A stretch of DNA of 64,000 nucleotides. It comes from Tillus elongatus (Eukaryota; Arthropoda; Insecta; Coleoptera; Cleridae). The notes under the pieces were generated by a model. That model was not told the DNA's origin, did no database searches, and saw only the letters and a list, made by a program, of their open reading frames with translations. Made by a program: the position numbers and the translations under genes. The stretch covers positions 38,597,753 through 38,661,752 of the forward strand of contig OZ023267.1 in the NCBI GenBank assembly GCA_964006375.1, in the 5' to 3' direction. Below, one piece after another: positions 47,437 to 59,544 of the stretch (its first letter is position 1; every line of letters begins with the position of its first letter).

Positions 47437-47804
47437 TGTGTGTGTGTGTGTGTTTTTTTTTCTTTAACGTCGGCCTATTTCCGCGACTATGGGCAATCAC
47501 CGATGCCAGGGAGCAGTTTCACCTCACTATCCTGGAAATTTTTCCGAACCCCTGCCTTTCTGTAAGGAGGGTAGGGATCTTTAACGTGCCCAACGTCGCA
47601 TGGACACGGGACCGACGGATTTACGCCCGCTCCGAAGGGCGGAACGTGCAGACATTCAACTTGTTCAAATACAATGCCAGAACCTCGGTTGATGATAATG
47701 TTACAGTTTGTACTGAAAAAGTGAAAGGAGTATCCTGGGATCAAACCCAGTACCCTTCGGTTCAGAGGCACACGTTCTTACCCCTGAACCACTGAGGTTC
47801 CAAA
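47437..47804 (-). mobile_element. tRNA-derived SINE, copy 2
   Basis: Minus-strand head: A box TGGTTCAGGGGTAAGAACG, B box GGGTTTGATCCC (about 47739-47750). The body has GGCACGTTAAAGATCCCTAC. The 3' end GCCGACGTTAAAG is followed by (A)n and (CA)n (47437-47463). Flanked by TATCAAG at 47430-47436 and 47805-47811, a plausible 7-bp duplication. It has 55-60 bp of body (around 47570-47590) missing from the copy at 38460. Confidence 0.8.
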
Positions 47805-47811
47805 TATCAAG

Positions 47812-48190
47812 AGTGGACGTTCCTCTGTGGACAAACCGGCTAAACTCGGGTTTTCAACTTTGGACAAGTCTGTTTCCGATGTCGGTTCGCGTCCTTGTCA
47901 GAAATAATTTATTCTGTTTGGAAACCCATTCAAAGATCACTCTTCCATACTTATTTGATAATCTATTGATCTAATTGTCGAAGTTGTCGAAAATATTTAA
48001 AAAAAATCCTTTTCGCCTAGAAGTATTGGGTGATCAAATTTCACTTTCAATGTTATGGTTTTATTATTCTATTCTACATACAAACGTGGAGACTACTTCT
48101 CTGGCTTCACTGCTGGGTTTCGTTTCCGTAGATGAAAGGCGTAGCCAGCGCGTATGCTAACTGGAGCAAAAGGCTTTCATGAATTCTAGA
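47812..48190. other. No gene recognised
   Basis: No supportable feature. Confidence 0.4.
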
Positions 48191-48194
48191 TGTT

Positions 48195-49680
48195 GTAGGA
48201 TATTTTTCAACGTTTCTGTGACTAGTTTCGCTGCTTGACAGCATTGTCAGACAGATACAAATTGAATTAGTGCAAAATTAAGACAACCACAAATAAAGAT
48301 CTGTTACTATGCTATAATGTTGTTAATAAAAAAAAATATCATATTGAAAATAAAATTAAAACAGATGACGGATGAGGTTTTCAAAATGTCTACGTGATGT
48401 ATGTTAATATTTAATATTAAAATAGAACTAGGCTATAATAACTATAATAACGGTTACAAAAATAAAATAACTAAACAATGACAGTAATAAAGCAGTCTCT
48501 ATACAAAAAAAGTATCGACATACATCAACTCATTATCTTATTACAACTTTTTTGAAAGAATAGTTAAATTTATTTTCTTTGACTTATTTAATTAGGAAGA
48601 AGAATATCCAAGACAGTGGAATTCATTAAATCAGGGTGCTCATTTAAAGCAAGGCAGCTATTGTCGTGTGTGTGCTTTTTGACTTCTAAAGCTTCAAGAA
48701 GGTCTAGTTTACGTTTGTCATTACAAAAATGTTGTGGTTGTATCCGGTTATTTACTGTAGGTCTATGTTCGGTATCAATAATATGTTTTGCAAATGTAGA
48801 TTTGTCAGCGTGGTTATTTCTAAATGCAGATATATGTTCTTTGTATCAGGTGTTAAAATTTCTAGAAGTTTGACCTATGTATATTGCGTTACAATGTGCA
48901 CAAGCCAATTTATAAACTCCAACTTTTGTCAAGAAACAAGATTTTTCTTTCGCGTTAAATAGAAAAGCACGCGTCGTGTTGTAAGATTTAAAAGCTACCT
49001 TTGTATTTGTACAGGTATTTAAAATTTTTGAAAAGTTTTCTGAAATGGTTCCAAAATAAGTTATCGAAACATACCTGTTGTCTTTTTTGTCTTTAATATT
49101 TGGATAAATTAAATTAATCGCTAATTTGTATTCTTTTCTCTCGATCATTTTATTTATTATTTTAACAGAGTATCCATTATTAAATGCTGTTTCTTAATTA
49201 TTTAATTTTTTTTTCAAGATTGTTTTGTGACATAGGTATAAAAAATATACGATGTATCATAGAATGGTAGGCTGACAGTTTTTGTGAAAAAAAGTGACAT
49301 GAATCGTATGGTATAGTTGTGTCAGTGTAAGTTGGTGTCCTACATATTGAAACGTAGAATTAATTATTTTCTAGCTTTTTAATCGTTAAGTCTAAAAAAT
49401 GTATACAGCTGTTAGCTTCTTCTTCTAAAGTAAACTTAATATTTGTGTGAAGTTGTTAATAAAATTTAAAAACTCATTTAATTCTGTATGGCTACCTTGA
49501 AAACATGCTAAAATATCATCTACGTATCTGTACCATAAGACAAAATTATGCGAAAGTCCTGATGTTAACATTTGGTTTTCTAAGAAGAAGAAGCTAACAG
49601 TTGTATACATTTTTAGACTTAACAATTAGAAAGTTAGAAAATAATTCATTTGACTTTGATTTTATTTTTACAAAAATCTT
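48195..49680 (-). pseudogene. Penelope-like element: RT palm, GIY-YIG endonuclease and 3' hammerhead
   Basis: Minus strand. 49625-49425 carries NFVLWYRYVDDILACFQGSH, the PLE RT catalytic YVDD box. After frameshifts, 49148-48846 has the linker and KLACAHCNAIYIGQTSRNF, the start of GIY-YIG. A single in-frame TGA (position of an expected Arg) is followed by YKEHISAFRNNHADKSTFAK then HIIDTEHRP, and the frame continues to a stop at 48588-48590. The hammerhead lies at 48216-48254, about 330 bp beyond the stop. So RT, GIY-YIG and ribozyme appear in canonical PLE order. The 5' half of RT is absent. This copy is inactive, but it identifies the PLE family that could supply machinery to the hammerhead repeats. 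Confidence 0.87.
48216..48254 (-). ncRNA. Hammerhead ribozyme motif at PLE 3' end
   Basis: On the minus strand: CTGACAA (48250-48244; one change from CTGANGA), stem II GCTG/CAGC, GAAA, stem III self-complementary ACTAGT, GTC, and stem I CTGT paired with ACAG. The G-to-A change in the core probably abolishes cleavage, but all helices are kept. Confidence 0.75.
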
Positions 49681-49693
49681 GGTCTAAAGCTAA

Positions 49694-51135
<1,442 letters not shown>

Positions 51136-51571
51136 AATAACAACCACAACCTTACAAAAACCCCAAAGTGACGATTTGCATCCTCAAAATGGGTGATTTT
51201 TAAACAACGATACGAAACTAGTGCGGTTTATGGACAATAACTACCACAAGAAATGTATTTAACTAGGTCTTAAAATTGTTGGTTGATTGTACACGGTCGC
51301 TATTTATAACATCTTGTGTTTATTAGCGCTGCTGTGAAAACATACTATCTGGTTTCCCATTGAGATGGCGATAAGTTAAATATCAAAGTTTTCACAAAGA
51401 CATTGACAACTTGAGTTTCAAAGTTCCAAATTACTAAATTTTGATCGTCTATTTATTCATTCCATACATGTGGCCTCTTTGGAGTATTCAACATTTTTGC
51501 ATGTTGAAGTTACGAAGAGGCGACAGTTGCCGATTCCTGTCCAAAATGAATAAGTGATTTGGTCGCATTTT
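51136..51571 (+). repeat. Relic of the hammerhead repeat unit (no ribozyme) and unassigned sequence
   Basis: 51270-51375 (TTGATTGTACACGGTCGCTAT, GAAAACATACTATCTGGTT, CATTGAGATGGCGAT) corresponds to the non-ribozyme half of the unit seen at 23380-23465. The hammerhead half is missing. The rest is unassigned. Confidence 0.55.
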
Positions 51572-53265
51572 TTTAAATTTTAATTTCAACAACACACCAC
51601 GAGGGCTTACAGCCTAAATACTATCGTACCGTGGGTGTTGACAAGGAGGAAAGAGGCAGCTTGTTAATTCTGGACTTGAAGGTTTGAAGGTTCGGAGGAG
51701 AAGGAAAAACATGTGCCGGCAAGGAATTCCACAACTTGGAATCCTCGGGACAAAAGAGCGGGTATAACAAGATGTTCTATGTCTGGTGACCTGGACAGTA
51801 AAAGGATGCATTCGCTCTATTCCCTTGGTAGATCTGTTGGAGGCAGCAGGTGGGAGAACTATGGAGGAAAGCTCCTCTGAGCAGTGTCCGTGCAGATATC
51901 TATAAAAGAGAGAGAGAGAGATCTCCAACGGCACGTCGGTGAGCAAGCGATGGCAGCCTTTGGGTGAGGGTAGGGTCCCCGATGAGACGTATAGCTATCT
52001 TTTGAATGGAGTCCAGGATAGCGGGTGTAAAAGCAGCAGCGGCACCCCAGATGTGGGAGAAGTATTCGAGGTTTGGCCTTATTTGTGAAGTATATAAGGT
52101 ATAGAGATTCGCTGGTGAAAAGTATTTGCGAGCCCGGAAGAGGAAACGTAATTTTTTAGCAGCCGCATCTGGAATTGATGTGACATGTTGGCGCCAATTA
52201 AGATTTTGATCCACAGAAATGCCAACAAATGAAAAGAACTCAGTACTTCAAATAACTTGGTTGTTCATTGTGATGGGTCTAGGGCTGGTGTATCTCTTGT
52301 GAGAAAGAAAACAAGACTTAGTTTTGGTGGGGTTGAATTGTACAAGATTTATACTTCCCCAGTCTAATATTTTTTGGAGATCCACGGAGACAGAACCCTC
52401 CATGAGTCTGCGATCCTCATCTAATTGGATTAGAATATTGTATATTTGAGTGGAGGGTGCTGTCATTCGCATAACCGTGAACTGGGTTGGATATGCTAGA
52501 GAGGAGGTCATTGATGTGCAGAACAAACAAAGTAGGGGCTAAAGCTGAACCTTGAGGAACTCCTGCATTAATTGGATACAGTTTAGAGGAATAGCCATCC
52601 ACAACAACAGAAATGCTCCTGTTGGAGAGGAAATTTGCTGTCCAGGTACAAAGTTTTGGTGGTAGGCCACAGGCCGGAAGTTTATTAAGCAGAGCTGCGT
52701 GCCATACCTGGTCGAATGCTTTGGATATGTCTAGAGCAACAATCTGGTATTCACCGTGTTGTTCCATAAACTTGTTTCAAGAATGGGTAACAAAGGAAAG
52801 GAGGTCGGCAGTCGATCTGCGCTGACGGAATCCATACTGCCTGTCGTGGATTAGACTGTGTTTTTCAAGAAATTTTAGTAATTTGCTGTTTATATACTTT
52901 TCGATCACTTTAGAGACGACTGAAAGGAGAGAAATAGGCCTGTAGTTGCTAGGAAGCGCTCGGATCCTTTCATGGGGATGGGTTGTACTCGAGCAGTTTT
53001 CCAGTTGCTAGGGAACATGCCTTTATTGTAAGATATCTGAAACAGACGAGTCAAGACAGGAGCAAGTTCTGGTGCGCATTTTTTTAGAACAATTGCTGGG
53101 ATCTCGTCAAGGCCAGAGGCTTTCCTGGTATTAAGAGAAGAGAGCATCTTTCGTACCTTTTTAGTTTTGAAAATGATATCCGTTATTTTATGAGCGACAT
53201 TGGGGAGTGTTAGTGGTTGAACATTTGGAGGTGGGTTGAGAGTAGAATTGCCGGCGGAGCATACT
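51572..53265 (-). pseudogene. LINE family A, copy 3
   Basis: Minus strand, 5' truncated at about 53265, with the poly-T (sense poly-A) near 51570-51585. Frames: 53147-52905 (RTRKASGLDEIPAIVLKKCA region), 52767-52417 (ALDISKAFDQVWHAALLNKL then GVPQGSALAPTLFVLHINDL), 52526-52248, 52214-51900 and 51946-51614. The YADD box reads YANDS in this copy (the catalytic aspartate is lost), and several frameshifts separate the frames. Dead, but close in sequence to copy 4. Confidence 0.9.
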
Positions 53266-54055
53266 ATCTTGTTGAAAACTTTTCAGCATAAATTATGCAA
53301 CATCAACTGATTAAATACGTGTGAACTGCATCTAGCGATATCATAATAGCAAAATAATAGTAAAGTTATTAAGATCAAATTTGCTACATAGGTTTTCACT
53401 CCTCAGACTCTACATACTTCCTACTGAACTTGATGTATTTAAGTTAACGAATAATTAACTTACTAACAATAAAATGTATATTTTTTAAAATAGCTACCAT
53501 GACGCATTTGCTACACCAAGCCTTCTAATGCGATGAAGCTTTTTGAGGTAATAACATCTGCAATAAGTTAACAGTTATTAGTCAAAGGTATCCCAATCAG
53601 TCGTGAAACTAGATTTATAATTTATGTTGACAAGCTTTTAAAAATTAATTTCTACGTGTGATTGGACGCGTAGGTTTTAAATTTGGTTCTCACACTGTAT
53701 ATAATCTATATATCTGCATGCGTATAGGTGTAGACGTGGGCATGCCACAGCTACGCCGGCGGTAACAGCGGTCATTGTTACACTCATTTGTGCTACAGAA
53801 AAGAAAGAATTGTATTTTATGTCTGCAATGTCCTTATTTTATACCTACTAGAACCGTAAAGATACCAGGTTTTATTGCGGCCATATCTTGCTTTACGTGG
53901 ATCTGGAGATTCAAGTTGCGATGACAACTTTCCATCGAGAATTCTAGAAAATTAAATAGAACCCAGCAATATAAAATAAAGATAATTAGTTTGCTACTAA
54001 AATGCAAATATCAACGAGTGCTATGATTTGTTTCCGCAGGTAATTCTGTGTAGAT
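53266..54055. other. No gene recognised
   Basis: A degenerate family terminus lies near 53490-53515 (TAGCTACCATGACGCATTTG). Otherwise nothing supportable. Confidence 0.5.
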
Positions 54056-54365
54056 ATACAGGGTGAAGCAACAGTGCGCTCAACTTCAATATCTCCTTCA
54101 TTATTCAATGACTCAAAATTTTCTGAAGCAAAAGTAGCAGGTACTAAGGTAAGCTTCAAAGTAAATTATTTTTGCATATACAGTGTGTTTAATAAGTTAG
54201 ATACAACCCAAATTTCGATTTCAATACTCCAACAAATGTTCCTTCAGTTTCATGAAGTATTATATTCCCTATACCTAGAACCAGTATTTACTGAGATATT
54301 GGGTGTTTTTTTTTTAAGAAAAAATGAAAGAATTTGTGTATTATTTTTGAAACACCTGTATATAG
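54056..54365 (+). mobile_element. Candidate MITE with TATACAGGGTG ends
   Basis: It begins ATATACAGGGTGAAGC and ends GAAACACCTGTATATA, inverted ends of about 11-12 bp with a TA-rich border. About 308 bp. The ends resemble those seen next to the DUF4817-type transposase remnants (41563-41575 and 60775-60840), so it may be a non-autonomous relative. Part of the interior resembles 60640-60740 read in reverse (AAAACACCCA...; ATGAAGTATT). Confidence 0.55.
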
Positions 54366-56230
54366 TTTCCCGTCCAGACTCCTCTTGGTTTGATAACCAA
54401 TCGTCTGCTAGGGCATATAAGGACAACAAACAAGAGGATAAGTTTCATAATGTAAGGGATACAAATAACAGTGATAGTGTTCAGCTTTTCATACACCAGT
54501 TGCAAAACATTGACTGGAATTCACTTCTGGTACCAAATGCTGAAGAATCTTATGTTCGTTTCCACGAAGCTCTAATGGAAAGCTTTGAAAATTGCTTCCC
54601 TGTGAAAACGAAGAGGGTTATCTCTGTTAAAGAACACATTTTCCGGAGTGAAATTATCAGAAAACTTAAGAATCAGGTAGATGCTGCATATACAATCTTT
54701 AGAGTAAAAAGAGGTGATAATTCAAAAACTCTTTATGAAAGCTTAAAGAAACAACTAAGGACACAGATTGACACTTTTATTAGAAACTATAACAGAGATA
54801 GAATTACAAATGCTGATAATAAATCTAAAATCATCTGGAAGTTGATAAATTCGAATATAAAAACCTCGAGGATTAACCAAGGAGCAAGTACACTAAGTGC
54901 GGACTGTCTAAATTGACATTTTTCCAGAATTGGTGAGGATAATTTGGTGCCAGTAGAAGACACGTCAAAAAAGTGCCATTCCTATATAAAACGTGTCAAA
55001 CTGCGGAGCAATGGGTCAATGTTTCTCGAGGACACATCCCCACGTGAAATTATGCAGGTGGTGTTGATGATGAAAAATAAGTCAGCTTGTGACATCTTTG
55101 GATTAAACATAGTACTTTTAAAAAGGATAATCCACGTGGTTGCAGACCCACTGAGCAAAATTGTCAATATGTGCTTTGCTCAGGGTATATTTCCAAATCT
55201 ATTAAAAATTGCAAAGATAATTCCTTTCCCAAAAAATGGCGACATGAACGATTGCAACAATTATAGGCCAATTTGTATTCTCCCTATAATCTCGAAAATC
55301 TTGGAAGCACTTATTAAAGAGAGATTAGCAAGCTATATTGATAGGCAGGAAATTCTAAACCATTCACAGCATGGATTCAGAAGAAATAGGTCAACAACTA
55401 CGGCGATGACATATATAGTTGATTTTGTCTTGGAAGCACTTAATCACAAAGAAAATGCCGAGCTTTTGTGCGTTGACCTTAGTAAAGTCTTTAATATGGT
55501 AAACCACCAGATTCTTATCTCTAAGTTGGAATATTATGGAATGAGAGGCAGAATAGGAACACTTTTACAATAATATTTAAGGAACAGGGTGCAGTTGGTT
55601 AGCTGGCAAAATACCACATCAAATTTTAAACAGGTAGACTTGGGAGTACCACAGGGCTCTATACTGGGGCCAATGCTCTTCCTATTATATACTAACGATT
55701 TGCCCGAAAACATTAGGGCAGACAGAAGTTGCATCTTCGCAGATGACACGACATTACTTAATAAAGCAGTTCCAGACCTTATAAAACACAAAGGTGACCA
55801 ATCCATCCAGCAGGTGGAAGCATGGGTTAAGGCAAACAAGTTATTGCTTAATGCAGAAAAAACATCAAGGCTTGTCATAACTACCAGGGACTATCTACAG
55901 AACTCAGGCAAAAATATTAAAGTTTTAGGCTTTCATATTGATGGTTGTTTAAGCTGGAAACCCCACATAGACCATATGTGTAAAAAATTATCTTCAGCCA
56001 TCTACTCAATCCGTAGAATAAGATACATCATAGATGAAAGCGCCGCAAGGGTTACTTACTATGCTCACTTTCAAAGCATTGCAACCTATGGGATTTTGCT
56101 ATGGGGATCCTCGCCACATGCAGAACGTGTCTTTATACAACAGAAAAGAGCAATTAGGGCGATTGCTAACGTTCCTCAGGACCACAGTTGTAGAGAACTA
56201 TTCCAGAGGTATAAAATACTTACCCTTTTT
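54366..56230 (+). pseudogene. LINE B (Jockey/I-like), 5' part up to nested insertion
   Basis: 54366-54916 is the end of the endonuclease-RT linker (VSRPDSSWFDNQSSARAYKD; FRVKRGDNSKTLYESLKKQL). After a stop, 54944-55573 holds RT fingers and palm: YRPICILPIISKILEALIKE, HGFRRNRSTTTAMTYIVDFV, LLCVDLSKVFNMVNHQI. One further in-frame stop (LLQ, stop, YLRNRVQL) precedes 55589-56230: GVPQGSILGPMLFLLYTNDL, CIFADDTTLL, LGFHIDGCLSWKPHIDHMC, ILLWGSSPHAERVFIQQKRA. The RT active-site residues are present. Only two stops interrupt this half, so it is a fairly young pseudogene. The frame is then split by LINE A copy 4 and resumes at 57857. Confidence 0.92.
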
Positions 56231-57856
56231 TTTTTTTTTTTTTTTTAATGTCAACAACACACCACGAGGGCTTACAGCCTAAATACTATCGTACCGTGGG
56301 TGTTGACAAGGAGGAAAGAGGCAGCTTGTTAATTCTGGACTTGAAGGTTTGGAGGTTCGGAGGAGAAGGAAAAACATGTGCCGGCAAGGAATTCCACAAC
56401 TTGGAAGTCCTCGGGACAAAAGAGCGGGCATAACAAGATGTTCTATGTCTGGTGACCTGGACGTTAAAAGGGTGCATTCGCTCTGTTCCCCTAGTAGATC
56501 TGCTGGGGGCAGCAGGTGGGGGAATTATGGAGGAAAGCTCCTCTGAGCAGTGCCCGTGCAGATATCTATAAAAGAGAGAAAGGTCACCAACGGCACGTCG
56601 GTGGGCAAGGGATGGAAGCCTTTGGGTGAGGGTAGGGTCACCGATGAGACGTATAGCTCTCTTTTGAATGGAGTCCAGGATAGCGAGTGTAGATGCGGCA
56701 GCTGAACCCCAGATGTGGGAGCAGTATTCGAGGTTTGGCCTTATTTGTGAAGTGTATAAGGTATAGAGATTAGTTGGTGAAAAGAATTTGCGAGCCCGGA
56801 AGAGGAAACCCAATTTCTTAGCAGCCGCTTCTGCAATTGATGTAACATGTTGGTGCCAATTAAGATTTCGATCCACAGTAATGCCAACAAGAGAAAAGGA
56901 CTCATTACTTTGAATAACTTGGTTGTTCATTGTGATGGGTCTAGGGCTGCTGTATCTCTTGTGAGAAAGAAAGCAAGACTTAGTTTTGGTGGGGTTGAAT
57001 TGTACAAGATTTCTACTTCCCCAGTCTAATATTTTTTGGAGGTCTACGGAGACAGAACCCTCCATGAGTCTGCGATCCTCATCTAATTGGGCTAAAGAGA
57101 CAGGCTTAGAATATTGTATGTTTGAGTGGAGGGTGCTGTCGTCCGCGTAACTGTGAACTGGGTTGGATGTGCTAGAGAGGAGGTCATTGATGTGGAGAAG
57201 AAACAAAGTAGGGGCTAAAGCTGAACCTTGAGGAACTCCTGCATTAATTGGATACAGTTTAGAGGAATGGCCATCCACAACAACAGATATGCTTCTGTTG
57301 GAGAGGAAATTTGCTGTCCAGGTACAAAGTTTTGGTGGTAGGCCATATGCCGGAAGTTTATTAAGCAGCGCTGCGTGCCAGACCTGGTCGAATGCTTTGG
57401 ATATGTCTAGAGCAACAATCTGGGATTCACCGTGTTGTTCCATAGACTTGTTCCAAGAATGGGTGACAAAGGAAAGGAGGTCGGCAGTCGATCTGCGCTG
57501 ACGGAATCCGTACTGCCTGTCGTGAATTAGACTGTGTTTTTCAAGGAATTTTAGTAGTTCGGTGTTTATATACTTTTCCATCACTTTAGAGATGACTGAA
57601 AGAAGAGAAATAGGCCTGTAGTTGCTAGGAAGCGCTTTGGATCCTTTCTTGGGGATGGGTTGTACTCGAGCAGTTTTCCAGTTACTAGGGAATATGCCTT
57701 TATTGTAAGATATCTGAAACAGACGAGTCAGGACAGGAGCAAGTTCTGGTGCGCATTTTTTGAGAACAATTGCTGGGATCTCGTCAAGGCCAGAGGCTTT
57801 CCTGGTATTAAGAGAAGAGAGCATCTTTCGTACCTTTTTAGTTTGGAAAACCCCAC
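56226..57856 (-). mobile_element. LINE family A, copy 4, nested in LINE B
   Basis: 5'-truncated retrotransposon inserted antisense into LINE B. Its poly-A is the T-run at 56226-56246. The 5' break is near 57850-57856 (sense), where the sequence passes from the family's CTAAAAAGGTAC region into LINE B coding sequence. The flanking host bases ACCC (before the T-run) and ACCC (57854-57857) fit a 4-bp duplication or microhomology. LINE B reads in frame across the empty site (ILT then PPASYIITCLLY). Confidence 0.9.
56286..57824 (-). CDS. LINE A reverse transcriptase, 512-aa uninterrupted partial ORF2
   Basis: Uninterrupted from MLSSLNTRKASGLDE to the native C-terminus (TPTVR, stop). RT fingers NYRPISLLSVISKVMEK at residues 68-84, motif A ALDISKAFD with D140, GVPQGS at 196-201, YADD at 226-229, then thumb and the cysteine-containing C-terminal domain (LEYCSHIWG; TSCYARSFVPRTSKLWNSLP). 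The endonuclease N-terminal half is missing because the insertion is 5' truncated, so the Met at 57824 is internal, not the native start. All visible RT catalytic residues are intact, which marks this as the youngest LINE copy in the window. It has no promoter of its own and would not be expected to mobilise. Confidence 0.88.
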   Translation of the reverse strand: MLSSLNTRKASGLDEIPAIVLKKCAPELAPVLTRLFQISYNKGIFPSNWKTARVQPIPKKGSKALPSNYRPISLLSVISKVMEKYINTELLKFLEKHSLIHDRQYGFRQRRSTADLLSFVTHSWNKSMEQHGESQIVALDISKAFDQVWHAALLNKLPAYGLPPKLCTWTANFLSNRSISVVVDGHSSKLYPINAGVPQGSALAPTLFLLHINDLLSSTSNPVHSYADDSTLHSNIQYSKPVSLAQLDEDRRLMEGSVSVDLQKILDWGSRNLVQFNPTKTKSCFLSHKRYSSPRPITMNNQVIQSNESFSLVGITVDRNLNWHQHVTSIAEAAAKKLGFLFRARKFFSPTNLYTLYTSQIRPNLEYCSHIWGSAAASTLAILDSIQKRAIRLIGDPTLTQRLPSLAHRRAVGDLSLFYRYLHGHCSEELSSIIPPPAAPSRSTRGTERMHPFNVQVTRHRTSCYARSFVPRTSKLWNSLPAHVFPSPPNLQTFKSRINKLPLSSLSTPTVR

Positions 57857-58316
57857 CAGCAAGTTATATAATTACATGCCTTCTTTACATTTATGACCAT
57901 CAGGCCAGTTTTATCTCCCATGAACAGGTTCACAGTTACGAAACTAGAGGTAAAAGTCAGTTTGTGATTCCTCATCACAGGATAAGCCGCAGGCAGAGGA
58001 GCCATGGGTATACTGGAGTTAGGTTGTTTAATTCACTTCCAGTGGTGGTCAGGGAATTGCCTAGAAGACAGTTTGCATCTGTGATAAAAAGAAAATTAAT
58101 AGAGAGACCTATTTATTCAATTGAAGAATTTAATTTTTAATTAACTGTTGTGTGTTTTTGTCAGCTCATTTTATATTTTGTTTTATTTTATGTAGATTGT
58201 CACCCACTATTTGTCATGTGTAAGTCCAGTATACAATTATTTTATTCTTTTATGTGCAACGAACCATGTAAATGTTGATGGTTAAATAAATGTTATGTTA
58301 TGTTATGTTATGTTAT
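57857..58316 (+). pseudogene. LINE B, 3' part after nested insertion
   Basis: It resumes the LINE B C-terminus: PPASYIITCLLYIYDHQASF, then ETRGKSQFVIPHHRISRRQR, GVRLFNSLPVVVRELPRRQF, ending IERPIYSIEEFNF with a stop at 58140. A 155-bp 3' UTR follows and ends in (ATGTT)n at 58296-58316, a pentamer tail instead of poly-A, as in some I/CR1-like LINEs. Confidence 0.9.
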
Positions 58317-58400
58317 AAAGAATTATATTAAGATTTAAGGTCACTACTTCTGAAAACCTAGTACTTATTCCGAACTCGTTTTATTATTTCAGAAAACTTA

Positions 58401-58445
58401 ATGAAGAGCTCTAATGAGAGCGAAACCGGTCTACCGTTCTAATTG
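58401..58445 (+). ncRNA. Hammerhead ribozyme, unit 1, 5' stem missing
   Basis: ATGAAGA (58401-58407), stem II GCTCT/AGAGC, GAAA, ACCGGT, GTC. The 5' strand of stem I lies outside the insertion and the first core base is changed by the junction, so this copy cannot fold fully. Confidence 0.7.
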
Positions 58446-58690
58446 TTGCGAGAATGCATCTAGTCTTACATACTTTGTCCCTATATTGGGGTAGAAATGG
58501 GCCAGGGCTAACAATTTTTTAAATTGTTAATTAGTTGTATACCGTCTCTATTTTTAATACTCTGTATTATTTGGAGCGGGCGTGACAACAAGTACTTGGT
58601 TCCGAACTAGGTGGCGACACGTTCGCTACTCACTTAGTGTTTTAAGACTGGCTATACGATAGCCGTGTTATTTTTGGTGCATTTTTGCTG

Positions 58691-58751
58691 CAATTAGTAT
58701 GCCGTACTGAAGAGCTCTAATGAGAGCGAAACCGGTCTACGGTTCTAATTG
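58691..58751 (+). ncRNA. Hammerhead ribozyme, unit 2, fully paired
   Basis: CTGAAGA 58707-58713; stem II GCTCT (58714-58718), loop AATG, AGAGC (58723-58727); GAAA 58728-58731; stem III self-complementary ACCGGT (58731-58736); GTC 58735-58737 with cleavage expected after 58737. Stem I inner helix CCGTA (58702-58706) pairs with TACGG (58738-58742). An internal loop follows (TATG opposite TT), then outer helix CAATTAG (58691-58697) with CTAATTG (58745-58751). All core residues fit. This is the best candidate for activity in the window. Confidence 0.93.
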
Positions 58752-58996
58752 TTGCGAGAATGCATCTAGTCTTACATACTTTGTCCCTATATTGGGGTAG
58801 AAATGGGCCAGGGCTAACAATTTTTTAAATTGTTAGTTAGTTGTATACCGTCTCTATTTTTAATACTCTGTATTATTTGGAGCGGGCGTGACAACAAGTA
58901 CTTGGTTCCGAACTAGGTGGCGACACGTTCGCTACTCACTTAGTGTTTTAAGACTGGCTATACGATAGCCGTGTTATTTTTGGTGCATTTTTGCTG

Positions 58997-59057
58997 CAAT
59001 TAGTATGCCGTACTGAAGAGCTCTAATGAGAGCGAAACCGGTCTACCGTTCTAATTG
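58997..59057 (+). ncRNA. Hammerhead ribozyme, unit 3
   Basis: Same layout as unit 2 shifted by 306: CTGAAGA 59013-59019, GAAA 59034-59037, GTC 59041-59043, outer stem I CAATTAG/CTAATTG. The 3' strand of inner stem I reads TACCG instead of TACGG, giving one C-C mismatch. Probably active but weaker. Confidence 0.88.
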
Positions 59058-59259
59058 TTGCGAGAATGCATCTAGTCTTACATACTTTGTCCCTATATTG
59101 GGGTAGAAATGGGCCAGGGCTAACAATTTTTTAAATTGTTAGTTAGTTGTATACTGTCTCTATTTTTAACACTCTATGTTATTTGGAGCGGGTTTGACAA
59201 CATAGTACTTGGTTCCGAACTAGGTGGTGACACGTTCACCACTCACTTAGAGAAAACTT

Positions 59260-59544
59260 GCAAATGTCGGGTTGTTTAAACCGATACATATTCCTTACAG
59301 AATGTATTGCTACCAACATAGAAAAGCATGGAGAAAAATAATCCTCAAAAAAAAAATAACTAGAAAAGAAAATTTTAATGGAAAAATTTAACAAGTATAA
59401 ATTAAAGACTATTCGATTTAATTATATTGAAATAAAACTTAAAGCTACAATTAGAATGTATGAAATTACATAAATTTACAACTACACAAAAACAGCGAAA
59501 ACTAGTTGATTAAGTGTTCGAAATGACCACCTCTTTGCTCAGAA
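59260..59544. other. No gene recognised
   Basis: AT-rich flank of the array. Nothing supportable. Confidence 0.4.

Larger units (their letters stand above)
58400..59250 (+). mobile_element. Candidate retrozyme: 2.8 tandem 306-bp units each with a hammerhead
   Basis: Three tandem units with an exact 306-bp period: the core box starts at 58401, 58707 and 59013. The units are nearly identical. The array is bounded by the 9-mer AGAAAACTT on both sides (58391-58399 and 59251-59259), consistent with insertion as one piece. The first unit begins 1 base before the core box, and the last ends 230 bp into its unit, so the termini are not at the cleavage site. No coding frame. Each unit also has a conserved region (ACATACTTTGTCCCTATATT, GGAGCGGGCGTGACAACA, ACTAGGTGGCGACACG) shared with 23100-23510 and 24240-25115. 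The architecture matches metazoan retrozymes. Confidence 0.85.

Noticed and set aside
58400..59250. CRISPR-like reading of the tandem array
   Set aside because: The 306-bp units are contiguous without unique spacers, and the genome is eukaryotic.
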